Shown: positions 16,964 to 25,325 of the stretch, piece after piece
Position numbering within the stretch: position 1 is the stretch's first letter
Layout of the letters: the number at the start of each line of letters is the position of its first letter
From: CBDDEI01 sp965226775
Lineage (GTDB): Bacteria; Chloroflexota; Dehalococcoidia; SHYD01
Assembly (NCBI GenBank): GCA_965226775.1
Contig: CBDDEI010000002.1
Location: 2,232,001 to 2,296,000 of the forward strand
Reading direction: 5' to 3'
DNA length: 64,000 nt
Made by a program: the position numbers and the translations under genes
The notes under the pieces: model-generated
What the model was told of the DNA's origin: nothing
Databases searched by the model: none
Seen by the model: only the letters and a program-made list of their open reading frames with translations

Positions 16964-17476
16964 TCAGTCGTGCCAGGCCATCTCCCCGGCGCGGATGGGC
17001 ACGTCCAGCCAGTTTTCCGCCGGCGGCACGGGGCAGCTCCACCGTTCGTTGTAGGCGCAGTAGGGATTGTACGCATAGTTGAAATCAACCATTACCGACC
17101 CGTCCCCCATGCGGTGCGCTTCCAAGTAGCGGCCGGCCGGGTAGCTCTCCTGACCTGAGGTAGCATCCCGGAAGGGCACAAAGAACTGGTTGGGATCGTC
17201 CACACTGTAGAGGTGGATTGCCGTTTCTTTGCCATCCACGGCAAACGTGACCACTCCCTCCCGGCGATAGCGTTGCACGCCGCCCGTGGAGGTCTGCATC
17301 TCTATTTCCGTCTGCTCTACGTTCTCATCCAACGTCCCGACAATACGCATTCCCGGGTTCTCCGGAAAGTACTTCAAACCCTCAAAGGAGAGCTTCTGGT
17401 TGGGCAACAGCGGCGACTGCGGATGTGTTTTGAACGACTGATCTTTTTGTTTACGAAACTCTTCTAGCTCGGACAT
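16964..17476 (-). CDS. DUF1684 family protein
   Basis: The 170-residue protein ends with the DUF1684 hallmark: GRYLEAHRMGDGSVMVDFNY followed by AYNPYCAYNERWSCPVPP and ENWL. The family is widespread, small and cytoplasmic, and has no established function. The ATG at 17476 follows AGAGGAA. It lies 27 bases past the start-proximal end of the aldo/keto reductase operon on the same strand, whose start is at 18456; the reductase stop at 17503 is 26 bases from this start, so the two are probably co-transcribed. It may act with that reductase, which is itself unusual in lacking catalytic residues. Confidence 0.88.
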   Translation of the reverse strand: MSELEEFRKQKDQSFKTHPQSPLLPNQKLSFEGLKYFPENPGMRIVGTLDENVEQTEIEMQTSTGGVQRYRREGVVTFAVDGKETAIHLYSVDDPNQFFVPFRDATSGQESYPAGRYLEAHRMGDGSVMVDFNYAYNPYCAYNERWSCPVPPAENWLDVPIRAGEMAWHD

Positions 17477-17502
17477 CTTGCCATTCCTCTTTTTGTGTTA
17501 GT

Positions 17503-18456
17503 CTAGCCAACTCCGTCCAGCGTTATCTTATCAATAATAGACAAGTCCTCTTCCGAGAGCTGCCAGTCCTCTGCTCTGCAGTTCTCCACGACCTGCTCCG
17601 GACTCGTGGCCCCCGCGATGACGCTACAGACCTGGGGCCGCGTGAGGAGCCACGCCAAGGCCAGCTCTCCAACCGTATGGCCCCGCTCCTGGGCAAAGCC
17701 TTGTAGCGCCTCAACCAGCGTGAAGTTGCGATCGGTCAGGTTAGCAGAGAACGTGGGGTTGTTGTACCCCCGCACACCCTCCGGTATCGGCTCTCCCCGG
17801 CGGTACTTGCCCGTAAGAAAGCCTGCCGCCAGGGGCGTATAGGGAATAATGCCCACGTTATAGACTCGACATGCGGGGATGAAATCCTGTTCGATTCCGC
17901 GCGTCAGCAGATTATAGCGGGCTTCTACGGCGACCACTGGGGACAGCCCATAGGCTCGAGCCATCTCGTTGGCCTCCGCAAGCTGCCACGCTGCATAGTT
18001 GGATGCGCCCACGTAGCGGAGTTTGCCAGCCCGGACAAGGTCATCAAAAGTGCGCAGCATCTCCTCCATCCGGCCCTGTCCCGCCACGGGCAACTGTCCT
18101 TCAAAGAGGTCGATGTAGTCGGTGTTGAAGCGGCGCAGCGCCTGGTGCACGCCCTCGGTAATCCGTAGGCGGCCCATACCGCTCTCGTTGGGACCTGTGC
18201 CTATGGTGGGCCCGCCCACTAAACGAGCGCTGAGCACCACCTGGCTGCGACGGTCCGCGATGGCCTTCCCCACCACCTCCTGGGATGCGCCGCGGCCATA
18301 CGCCGCAGACGCGTCGATAAAGTTGACGCCCATGTCCAGCGCCTGGTGGATAATGCGCGTGGACTGGGTAGCGTCCACCTGGGTGCCAAAAGTGGTGCCT
18401 CCCAGGCCAATGGCAGAGACCTGGAGTCCAGCATGCCCTAGACGACGGTATTCCAC
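17503..18456 (-). CDS. Aldo/keto reductase-fold protein with altered active site
   Basis: The 317-residue chain starts with GTG (MEYRRLGHAG) behind GAGGAAGAGG. It keeps the barrel signatures (NFIDASAAYGRGASQE with Asp48 and Tyr53; TDYIDL; RYVGASNYAAWQL; ARYNLLTR; YTPLAAGFLTG). The catalytic Lys is replaced by Arg78 (VVLSARLV instead of a VLATK-type strand) and the active-site His by Gln121 (DLFEGQLP instead of DLYQLH-P). Two of four tetrad residues are therefore lost while NADPH-site motifs remain. It may be a non-reductase member (binding, channel-beta-like or altered chemistry). It precedes DUF1684 in one transcript. Confidence 0.85.
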   Translation of the reverse strand: MEYRRLGHAGLQVSAIGLGGTTFGTQVDATQSTRIIHQALDMGVNFIDASAAYGRGASQEVVGKAIADRRSQVVLSARLVGGPTIGTGPNESGMGRLRITEGVHQALRRFNTDYIDLFEGQLPVAGQGRMEEMLRTFDDLVRAGKLRYVGASNYAAWQLAEANEMARAYGLSPVVAVEARYNLLTRGIEQDFIPACRVYNVGIIPYTPLAAGFLTGKYRRGEPIPEGVRGYNNPTFSANLTDRNFTLVEALQGFAQERGHTVGELALAWLLTRPQVCSVIAGATSPEQVVENCRAEDWQLSEEDLSIIDKITLDGVG

Positions 18457-18679
18457 GCTACAACCTCTTCCTCATGTCTGGAGTGTCCTTCCGGAGCGTT
18501 AGCTGCCCTATTGTAACAGCACTTCCTAGGAAATCATGCGCCATTTACGCCTGCAACACGCTTCGCCCCCTTGTGTGAATTGGCGTCTAGGCGTATATAT
18601 ATGGTGACTTTATATGGTCAAGTACCCTTGGTCTGGCCCTGTGCCAAAAAGTAACACCGGTGAGGAGAGCGAGAGAGTA

Positions 18680-18982
18680 ATGGCAATCAGAAGCTTACTG
18701 AAACTCCCTGTGGTTGGCTACGCTTCAGAAGCGGACTTCCTGAAGAACATAGATGCGATGGTAGCGCTCGCCAAGCAGCAGCAGGGCTTCATCAGCGTCG
18801 AGGTCTGGAAGTCTCACATGGATACCGACCCCATAGTCTACATGGTGGAGAGCGAATGGGAGACCAGAGCGGACATGGCGGCAATGGAGAACCATCCGGA
18901 GCATGACGAGGTTATGTCCGGCTACCCCCACGCCCCCATCCACCTGCGCTTGGTGCCCTGGGAAGCCCCACCCCCCGCATAA
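18680..18982 (+). CDS. ABM-type antibiotic biosynthesis monooxygenase-like protein
   Basis: The chosen ATG (18680) follows a purine-rich GGTGAGGAGAG; a longer in-frame start at 18614 lacks one. The 100-residue product has the dimeric ferredoxin-like pattern of ABM proteins: FLKNIDAMVALAKQQQGFIS, VYMVESEWETRADM and the short C-terminal strand HLRLVPW. Known members act as cofactor-free monooxygenases or haem degraders on aromatic or reactive carbonyl compounds, but many are uncharacterised. It is a single gene between its own terminator and the divergent reductase operon. Confidence 0.7.
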   Translation: MAIRSLLKLPVVGYASEADFLKNIDAMVALAKQQQGFISVEVWKSHMDTDPIVYMVESEWETRADMAAMENHPEHDEVMSGYPHAPIHLRLVPWEAPPPA

Positions 18983-18996
18983 CGCTTGTAAATACG

Positions 18997-19031
18997 CAAA
19001 GAGCGCCTGGCTAGCAGGCGCTCTTTGTTTG
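18997..19031 (+). terminator. Strong intrinsic terminator
   Basis: CAAAGAGCGCCTG pairs perfectly with CAGGCGCTCTTTG around a 5-base loop, followed by TTTG. It closes the ABM-like gene 15 bases after its stop. Confidence 0.85.
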
Positions 19032-19117
19032 TCCCCACAGACCACTTATGTTGACAGTGGCCCTAGTTAGCGCGATAAGCGTGCGCAGTACCAGTAGTGA
19101 AGAGAAGGGGTGACACT

Positions 19118-20107
19118 ATGGAATACCGTCAGTTTGGCAACACAGACATGCAGATTTCTGTCATAGGATTCGGCGGCGGAGCAACGGCAGGCCTTTTCAG
19201 CCGGGGTGACCCCAAAGACCGCCGTGAGGTAGTAGCCCGCGCGCTCGACCTTGGCATCAACTATTTCGATACTGCCCCCGGCTATGACGCTACCCTCTCG
19301 GAGTCGGGTCTGGGCCAAGCCCTGGGCGAGCTTAAAGCGCGGCCGATTATCGGGACTAAGATCTCTTTCAAGCAGGAAGACCTGGAAGACATGGTCGCGG
19401 CAACCGCCAAGTCGGTGGAAGGCAGCCTCCAACGCCTGGGCGTCGACACCATTGACCTGCTGCAGGTGCACAACAAGCTGAGCGTCACCCGGAGGCCGGA
19501 GTACCCTGCCGAACTCGCTGCGGATGAGGTGCTGGGCCCTGGCGGCGCACTGGAGGCCTTTGAGCAGCTACAGAAAGAGGGCAAAGTCCGCTACATAGGC
19601 ATCAGCGGGATAGGCCAAACGCAGGCCATCCAACGTGTCATAGACGAAGGCCGCTTCAACACCCAGCAGGCCTACTACACCATGCTCAATCCCAGCGCCG
19701 GCCAAGCCGTTCCGGCCGGTTTCCGCAACAACGACTACGGTCAAATCATTGACCGCGCCGCGGCGAAGGGAATGGGCACTCTTATCATCAGACCTCTGGC
19801 TGCCGGCGCGCTGGCGGGAGCACAGGAGCTGCACCCCCTGGCGGGCGGCTGGTCCCGCGGCGCTTGGTACGAAGTGGACGCCGACCGCGCCCGCGTCCGT
19901 GCCTTAGACTTCCTCTTAGACGAAGGCAGCGATGCGACCTTTGCCCAGGTAGCCATCCGTTTTGCGCTGGCAAAGAAGGAGGCTGCTGTAGTGGTCATTG
20001 GCTTCTCCAGCATGGAGCAGATGGAGGAGGCCGTGTCCTGTGTCGGCAAGCCTGGACTCAGCCAGGAGCAACTGGAAAAACTCCAGCACCACTACCACGC
20101 CGACTAA
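19118..20107 (+). CDS. Aldo/keto reductase
   Basis: The ATG at 19118 (MEYRQFGNTD) is preceded by AGGGGTG; the upstream GTG at 19097 is not supported. The 329-residue barrel has Asp51 and Tyr56 (NYFDTAPGYDATLSE), Lys81 (IGTKIS) and His118 (LQVHN). It shares subfamily-specific motifs with the enzyme at 12101-13069 (MLNPSAG, FRNNDYGQIIDRAA, LIIRPLAAGAL) and is its paralogue. It forms a one-gene unit ended by the hairpin at 20129. Confidence 0.92.
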   Translation: MEYRQFGNTDMQISVIGFGGGATAGLFSRGDPKDRREVVARALDLGINYFDTAPGYDATLSESGLGQALGELKARPIIGTKISFKQEDLEDMVAATAKSVEGSLQRLGVDTIDLLQVHNKLSVTRRPEYPAELAADEVLGPGGALEAFEQLQKEGKVRYIGISGIGQTQAIQRVIDEGRFNTQQAYYTMLNPSAGQAVPAGFRNNDYGQIIDRAAAKGMGTLIIRPLAAGALAGAQELHPLAGGWSRGAWYEVDADRARVRALDFLLDEGSDATFAQVAIRFALAKKEAAVVVIGFSSMEQMEEAVSCVGKPGLSQEQLEKLQHHYHAD

Positions 20108-20128
20108 TCGACGCTCCTAAAACGCAAG

Positions 20129-20164
20129 GCGGGGGCTCCCATTGAGATGGAAGCCCCCGCTTCT
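20129..20164. terminator. Bidirectional terminator between convergent genes
   Basis: GCGGGGGCTcCCAT pairs with ATGGaAGCCCCCGC around TGAG, with TTCTT on the plus side. It lies between the convergent stops at 20107 (+) and 20186 (-), and can serve both. Confidence 0.75.
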
Positions 20165-20185
20165 TGGTTCGTTCAGTGTGAGGGG

Positions 20186-21148
20186 TTAGAGGATAGCTAT
20201 GGGATTGACCGGGCTGGCCGTCGCGTTGTTCAGCTTCAGCGGCGGGATGACCAGAAGGAACTCCCAGCGGTTGAGCCGTGCGCAGGCATCGCCCAGCGCC
20301 TCGTAGTCTGCCCCATCAATGAGCCACATGCCCATTGCAGGGATGCCGATAGCGTGGATGGGGCGGGCCATCATGCCCTCATTCTTCGGCAGCCAGTCGT
20401 TAGCGGTATCGCAGGCCAGAACCGCCACGTCGCGCTCCTTCATCCAGGGCAGCAGTGAGCCGTCAGGGCCGGACTGCACGCCGGGCTTGTCGTTCCAGCC
20501 GTGCTCACGCTTGTGCCTGCCGTGGCCGGTGCGAACACACAGAATGTCGCCGGATTCTACTTTAACGCCCTGCTTGGCTTCTGCTTCTTCCAGGTCCTCC
20601 GGGTAGATAGCTGTGCCCGGCTCCAGATAATCAACGCCGCGCAGGCGGGGAATGTCCAGCAGCACACCGCGGGAAACAATGCCGTCGCCCGCAAGTGTCA
20701 CGGCAGCCTTAGGATCTACGCCGCGAGAGCTAAGTGCGCTCGGGGCAAGCCCGTTATAGCCGCTGAGGGGCGCGTCCTTGGACTGCTTGAAGAAGTAGTG
20801 CCCCGGGCAGTCGATATGGGTAAGCGAAAGCCCGTGACAGTTCAAGATCACAATGTCTGAGCTACCGGACGGGCCAAGAAAGTCCTCGTCCGGCTCCATC
20901 GGCGGCATGTTGTTCATGTAGTGCCGCGGCTCCGGCCAGGCGTCATCCAGGTTGTGCTCGTAGAAACGGATGGGATAGGAACAGGAAACGGTGAGCCCTT
21001 CCTTAACCAGTGCGCTGGCTTGAAGCCGCTTCTCTGGAGTGATGAGGTTCAGCGTGCCCATGGTGTCGTCTTTGCCCCAACGACCCCAGTTGCTGAGCTC
21101 ATCGAACCACTTGAATATCTGATCGTTTGACGGACTTTCTTTGGCCAT
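20186..21148 (-). CDS. Cyclase family protein (kynurenine-formamidase-like metal hydrolase)
   Basis: The 320-residue protein has the cyclase-family core: LNCHGLSLTHIDCPGHYFF, a variant of the HxGTHxDxPxH metal site, then GVLLDIPRLRGVDYLEPG, SGDILCVRTGHG and the C-terminal RNRWEFLLVIPPLKL-like strand (NRWEFLLVIPPLKL). Members hydrolyse cyclic or amide bonds using zinc or manganese, for example N-formylkynurenine. The longer N-terminal part (SNWGRWGKDDTMGTLNLITP) is typical of the environmental branch. The start follows AGGAGGG. It opens the probable catabolic island and is transcribed in the same direction as the MFS gene downstream of it in map order. Confidence 0.88.
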   Translation of the reverse strand: MAKESPSNDQIFKWFDELSNWGRWGKDDTMGTLNLITPEKRLQASALVKEGLTVSCSYPIRFYEHNLDDAWPEPRHYMNNMPPMEPDEDFLGPSGSSDIVILNCHGLSLTHIDCPGHYFFKQSKDAPLSGYNGLAPSALSSRGVDPKAAVTLAGDGIVSRGVLLDIPRLRGVDYLEPGTAIYPEDLEEAEAKQGVKVESGDILCVRTGHGRHKREHGWNDKPGVQSGPDGSLLPWMKERDVAVLACDTANDWLPKNEGMMARPIHAIGIPAMGMWLIDGADYEALGDACARLNRWEFLLVIPPLKLNNATASPVNPIAIL

Positions 21149-21272
21149 GATGCCCTCCTATATAGTTATGAAATACGTGGCTAAGTGCGGCTGATTCCTG
21201 CAACATCCTACAGGATGGCGTCCTGCGCTTCAACTGACCGCTGTGTAACCACTAAGACCTCCGGAGGCGATG

Positions 21273-22580
21273 TCAACTGCTCTCAGTGGTTGCAGGGGCC
21301 TCTGCAGGGTTCTTCACGTCTTTTACGGTTAAGAGCGCCATCGGGATCATGACGGAATAGATACCGGCAAGCAGCATGAAGGGGAAGCTGAAGCCCAGGG
21401 TGTCCGTGAGCCCGCCCACCGCCATGGGGCCAATGAGCTGGGCAAAGTGCTGCGCCATCCCCTGGATACCGTAAAACTGCCCCCGTGTCCCCCGCGGCGC
21501 AATGTCCATTGCATAGGACCGGGCGCCCACGTCTGCAAGGCTTGTCCCCATTCCCATCAGCAATGCCAGCGGAATGGACGCCCTACCCGCAATCGCAAAC
21601 ATGATCAACGCGGCTACGGACACCACTATGCCCGGAAAAATCCCGTAGCGAACGCCCCATCGGTCCACAAGCCGCCCTGCCGGGAAGGAGATCAGCAAGT
21701 TGCCCACGCTGATAGCGCTGATGATAAGCCCTACTTCCGCCTGAGAAAGCTCCAGCACGTGCCGAGAATACACGGGGATGATCACCTGGGTGATGCCGTT
21801 GCGGAACAGCGTGGTGGCAAACATCTCATAGATGCAGAAGAAGAAGCCGGTGGCAAAGATGGCTTTCAGCACAAGACCGCTTGGCAACAGGCTGGAACGT
21901 TTTGGCTGCTGCGGTGGCTGTTCCTGGCGAGCGGGGGCTGCCTCAGGCTTCGTCGTCGCCTCTGTGGCAGGCTCAACGGCGTATTGTTTCGTCTCGCCCA
22001 CCATGAGGATGAAGGTGATGAGGCAGATGAACTTAGTGAAGCCGTTGATGAAGAAGGGGATACGGATGGCGTTCGTGACACCCATAGACGGCGTCGCCCA
22101 GCCCCACACCAAGCCGCCCAGCAGCGGACCGATGATGTTCCCCATGTGGCTGAAGGACTGCCGCCCGCCAAAGATTGCGCCGCGGTCGCTGCGCGTAGAG
22201 ATGTCGGCAATGATGACCTGGGAGCCGGTGCCGTAGATAGCCGTGCCAATGCCGGACATGAACCGGAACGAGGCGAGCTGCAGGATGTTGGTGGACGTCC
22301 CTTCCATGAAGGAGAAGATAGTGCGGATAACGATGCCGACGATGGTCACGCCACGTCGCCCCAGGCGGTCTATGAGCGGCCCAGCAACGTAGGATGCGAT
22401 GAGGCTGCCGATGCCCGTTACGCCGGTTGCCATCCCCGCCACAGCCAGGATGGGGACAAGCTGATAGGAGAGCAACGGGAACAGCGGCACGGATGCGCCC
22501 AGGCCGAGTGCCCAGGTAAAGGACATGATATTCAGCCCAATGATGATTCTTCTTCTGGGCGCACCAACCGGTGTACTCAC
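21273..22580 (-). CDS. MFS transporter
   Basis: Twelve hydrophobic segments are split by a cytoplasmic loop rich in Gln/Pro (residues about 205-230, EQPPQQPKRSS). Signature loops are DRLGRRGVT (loop 2-3) and GRLVDRWGVRYG (loop 8-9). The GTG at 22580 (STPVGAPRRR) is the best start: AAAAGGA lies seven bases upstream, whereas the longer GTG at 22604 has none. The drug/metabolite exporter type is likely but the substrate is unknown. It sits between the cyclase and the Gfo/Idh dehydrogenase. Confidence 0.88.
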   Translation of the reverse strand: MSTPVGAPRRRIIIGLNIMSFTWALGLGASVPLFPLLSYQLVPILAVAGMATGVTGIGSLIASYVAGPLIDRLGRRGVTIVGIVIRTIFSFMEGTSTNILQLASFRFMSGIGTAIYGTGSQVIIADISTRSDRGAIFGGRQSFSHMGNIIGPLLGGLVWGWATPSMGVTNAIRIPFFINGFTKFICLITFILMVGETKQYAVEPATEATTKPEAAPARQEQPPQQPKRSSLLPSGLVLKAIFATGFFFCIYEMFATTLFRNGITQVIIPVYSRHVLELSQAEVGLIISAISVGNLLISFPAGRLVDRWGVRYGIFPGIVVSVAALIMFAIAGRASIPLALLMGMGTSLADVGARSYAMDIAPRGTRGQFYGIQGMAQHFAQLIGPMAVGGLTDTLGFSFPFMLLAGIYSVMIPMALLTVKDVKNPAEAPATTESS

Positions 22581-22605
22581 AGGCGCATCCTTTTCCGGGC
22601 ACAAA

Positions 22606-22646
22606 ACCTACATCCCAGGCAACCCGTACTTGGGTCGCCTGGGATG
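22606..22646 (-). terminator. Intrinsic terminator after the Gfo/Idh gene
   Basis: A long stem (CATCCCAGGC-ACCC with GGGT-GCCTGGGATG, one bulge) lies 54 bases past the stop at 22700; on the minus strand it is followed by GTAGGTTTTG. It separates the Gfo/Idh transcript from the MFS gene. Confidence 0.6.
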
Positions 22647-22699
22647 CAAAGGAGCTTAGCTAAGCTTGGTTGTCGTGGCTCGCATAAGCGAACAGTTGC

Positions 22700-23905
22700 T
22701 TACATATAGGAGGGGCACTGATGGCTCAGGGTGATCTCTGTATGCTCGGTGCTGGACTTGATGGCGGCCAGGATTACCTCCAACGTAGCCATGCCCCACT
22801 CACCGCTCTGGTTCACCTTCTTGCCCTCGGTGATCGCCTCGTACACTTCGGTGATCTCCAGCATGCCGCCCTCGTGCCCGGCATCCGCCTCAACCTCGCG
22901 CTGGCCGTCGTCATCGTAAATCCAGAGTCCCTGGGGGGACTGCCGGATATCGCCGTGCTCGCAGCTGACGATGACGATGCCCACGTCCGACCGGTAACGG
23001 GCCGTGCGGTTCCCCTCGTCTTCCGCTGCAGGCTGCGAAGCGGCGGCATCACGCGCCCCGCCAAAGCGTCGGGCTTCTTTGGCTGTCACGTCATCGAAGG
23101 TGCCATCACGTAGCGCGCGGCGCACTTCGCCGGGGTTCGCCACGGTGCGGCGTACGCCTGCCCACGGCACCAGCTCTCCGGTGATGAAGTAGCCGTAGCC
23201 GTTATAGGTCACGTTGGCCGGGGTGCCGTCTTCAAATTCTAAGAAAGCGGTGTAGTACCCGGGCGCTGGGCGCTCCGGCATCCACTGGCCTACGCTGGCC
23301 CGCACACTCCTCACCTTGCCGCCGCCCAGCAGGCGGATGGTGTCCAATTGGTGCGGCGCCTGGCGGTAGATGATGCCGCCGCCCAGGGCAAGGTTTACCT
23401 CGTCTGGCAGACGGGGAAGCAGCATCCAGTCCGTGTACGCAAACACCTGGATAGCCTGCAGCTTGCCCAGCTCGCCGGAAGTGATGATCTTACGCATGGC
23501 CTGAATTGCGCCGTTAGTGCTGCCGGTGCGGCCGGAGACCAGGTGCACGTTGTTCTTCTTGGCGGCGTCGACCATCTTCTGTGCCTCGTCCAGAGAGTTG
23601 GCCATAGGTTTCTCTACGGAGACGTGCTTGCCGTGCTCTGCCGCCGTGACCACGTGCTCGCAGTGGAACTTGTTGGGCGTTGCTACCCAGACCAAGTCGA
23701 TGTCCGGATCCTCGCACATCTTCTCCACGCTATCGTAGGTACGGCCTCCGTAGCGCTCTTTGAACGTGGTGAGCGCCTGCGGCCGCACATCAGCAGCGGC
23801 TATCAGCTCAACATTTGACGCGCGGCTCAACTCCTTCACCGTCCCCGCAGCAGCTACGCCTAGACCGGCAATGCCAACACGGAGCTTTGTTGTATTAGTA
23901 GTCAT
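22700..23905 (-). CDS. Gfo/Idh/MocA-family oxidoreductase
   Basis: The 401-residue protein has an N-terminal Rossmann motif (GIAGLGVAAAGTVKEL, residues 11-26), the family's EKPMANS motif (Lys as catalytic base, about residue 98) and a C-terminal mixed sheet. Members oxidise or reduce sugars, inositol or cyclic diols with NAD(P); 4,5-dihydroxyphthalate (Pht4) dehydrogenases belong here. A 25-residue insertion around GARDAAASQPAAEDEGNRTA is poorly conserved-looking. The start follows GGGAAGGGAA. Its neighbours (class II aldolases, Rieske oxygenase) suggest a role in a cyclic-acid pathway, but this is inference. Confidence 0.88.
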   Translation of the reverse strand: MTTNTTKLRVGIAGLGVAAAGTVKELSRASNVELIAAADVRPQALTTFKERYGGRTYDSVEKMCEDPDIDLVWVATPNKFHCEHVVTAAEHGKHVSVEKPMANSLDEAQKMVDAAKKNNVHLVSGRTGSTNGAIQAMRKIITSGELGKLQAIQVFAYTDWMLLPRLPDEVNLALGGGIIYRQAPHQLDTIRLLGGGKVRSVRASVGQWMPERPAPGYYTAFLEFEDGTPANVTYNGYGYFITGELVPWAGVRRTVANPGEVRRALRDGTFDDVTAKEARRFGGARDAAASQPAAEDEGNRTARYRSDVGIVIVSCEHGDIRQSPQGLWIYDDDGQREVEADAGHEGGMLEITEVYEAITEGKKVNQSGEWGMATLEVILAAIKSSTEHTEITLSHQCPSYM

Positions 23906-23941
23906 TTCCCTTCCCTTTGTCCTTTCACTAGATTTTTAGGG

Positions 23942-24361
23942 CTACTCCCAGAATTTGCTCTTGTGAAGATAGAGCTGCTGGCCTTCCTCCGACAACGCTT
24001 CTATTCCTGAGATATTAGACAGACGATCGGCGAATTTGATCATAACGCCCTCCTGAGAGTGCAATCTCGGAAAGGAGTGCCCGCGCTCATCTGGTCGTTC
24101 CTCGCGAGTTACTTCCATAACGAGGTTGGCTACTTTCCCTCCGAATTCCTCCAGGAGGTCCGTGTAGGTCGTCTTTGTATGCTCGACAGTATCATGGAGA
24201 TAGCCTGCAGCTATGATAGCTGGGTCTTCTGTAACTTGCCTCAGGATATGTACGACCTGTTGAGTATGCTCAAAGTACGGCCTGCCTGAAGCTTTCAACT
24301 GCCCTTCGTGCGCCTTCTCGGCGAATACCTCCGCCCGGTTAACTAGGTCGGGATGAACCAT
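23942..24361 (-). CDS. HD-domain phosphohydrolase (SpoT/MESH1-like)
   Basis: The 139-residue protein carries the metal site of (p)ppGpp hydrolase-type HD domains: His32 (YFEHTQQV), His56-Asp57 (GYLHDTVEHT) and a distal Asp in IKFADRLSNI. Its length is shorter than MESH1 (about 180), mainly at the C-terminus. Free-standing members remove the 3' pyrophosphate of (p)ppGpp, but many are uncharacterised. AGGAGG precedes the ATG at 24361. The gene lies between the Gfo/Idh gene and the aldolase array, with 36 bases to the former, so it could be transcribed with it. Confidence 0.82.
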   Translation of the reverse strand: MVHPDLVNRAEVFAEKAHEGQLKASGRPYFEHTQQVVHILRQVTEDPAIIAAGYLHDTVEHTKTTYTDLLEEFGGKVANLVMEVTREERPDERGHSFPRLHSQEGVMIKFADRLSNISGIEALSEEGQQLYLHKSKFWE

Positions 24362-24483
24362 ACTTCCTCCTTAAAGGCAGGGAGGGGAGTGTCCACTCCC
24401 TACTAATCCTCATTGCTCTCCAAAGAAGTTTGGTATACAGCCCTTAGCAGCAAGGGCGAGTCTGATGAGCCGGATAGGGCGCT

Positions 24484-24515
24484 GGTGGCAGCGCTTTATG
24501 CAAAGCGCTGCCACC
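24484..24515. terminator. Perfect 14-bp hairpin past the aldolase array
   Basis: GGTGGCAGCGCTTT pairs perfectly with AAAGCGCTGCCACC around ATGC. It lies 27 bases beyond the stop of the last aldolase gene (24542). There is no T-run on the minus side, so it is a terminator or RNA-stabilising hairpin of uncertain type. Confidence 0.5.
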
Positions 24516-24541
24516 ACCCTATGATTAACGTTACGTTAGGG

Positions 24542-25291
24542 CTAGAAGTCGAGGGTGACTCGCTTCCCTTCCTCGTAGACCTTCTTGTAGTACTCCCAAC
24601 CAGCATCAGCCTCGCTGCCTGCCTGCGGCGCACGGGCTAGGGATTCCTCGACGTCTTCCCAGGGTACGTCCGGAGCACACATGCCAGAGAGGGCTACCTG
24701 CCACTGCAGACGCGCCAGGTTCTCCAGCTGGATGGCCCGCACCGTCGCCTGCTCCACCGAGCGGCCGCACACGACGTTGCCGTGGCCCTTGAGCAGCACC
24801 ACGTCTTTACGACCCATCACCGCCAGCATCGCCCCCGCAATCTGCGGGTTGTGGATGAGCAGCGCTCGCGGGTACACGCCTATGCCGCCCCGCGCAAGCT
24901 GCGCGCCGCCGTTGTTCTGCGCGCCCACAATGGGCCGCAGCTCTATGCCGGCGTTGGCGCACAGCACCTGCGCCGGTGGGTGCGCATGGATTGCGCAGCC
25001 TACTTCTGGGCGCATCTTCATGATTGACGCGCCAATGTGGCGTTCCGGCGGGATCACGTAGTCATCGGTGGGCTCGGTGGGGATGCCGTCAAAGTCGATG
25101 CGATGTATCGCCGCCCTCATGACGTAGGCCGGCGACTGATCACCCAGGTTCCGGCAACGCGACAGAAAATCGTTGGCCCCCGGTACCCGTGTGAACACAT
25201 GGCCGGTGGTATCGCCCATGGACCTGGTCATCACCAGGATGCGATGGGCAAGCACTACTTTATCTTTTAGTTCGTCTAATTGATCTGCCAT
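24542..25291 (-). CDS. Class II aldolase/adducin family protein, copy A
   Basis: The 249-residue product begins at the ATG at 25291 (MADQLDELKD), with GAGGAAGG upstream; a longer frame to 25462 runs back over the neighbouring gene. The zinc ligands of fuculose-1-phosphate aldolases are visible: His102 and His104 (AIHAHPPAQVL) and His170 (LLKGHGNVV). Glu83 (PPERHI) is spaced like the catalytic Glu. Members cleave aldols or decarboxylate dihydroxy-aromatic acids. It is almost identical to copy B next to it (differences cluster at residues 27, 49-55, 126-127 and in the last 40), so it is a recent duplication. It is the last of five tandem genes. Confidence 0.9.
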   Translation of the reverse strand: MADQLDELKDKVVLAHRILVMTRSMGDTTGHVFTRVPGANDFLSRCRNLGDQSPAYVMRAAIHRIDFDGIPTEPTDDYVIPPERHIGASIMKMRPEVGCAIHAHPPAQVLCANAGIELRPIVGAQNNGGAQLARGGIGVYPRALLIHNPQIAGAMLAVMGRKDVVLLKGHGNVVCGRSVEQATVRAIQLENLARLQWQVALSGMCAPDVPWEDVEESLARAPQAGSEADAGWEYYKKVYEEGKRVTLDF

Positions 25292-25325
25292 AGTCTTGCT
25301 AACCTTCCTCAGCGTCATGCAAACG

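Noticed and set aside
21447..22709. A 420-codon open frame on the plus strand
   Set aside because: It mirrors the MFS transporter gene; the product is rich in His, Arg and Asp with no recognisable domain.
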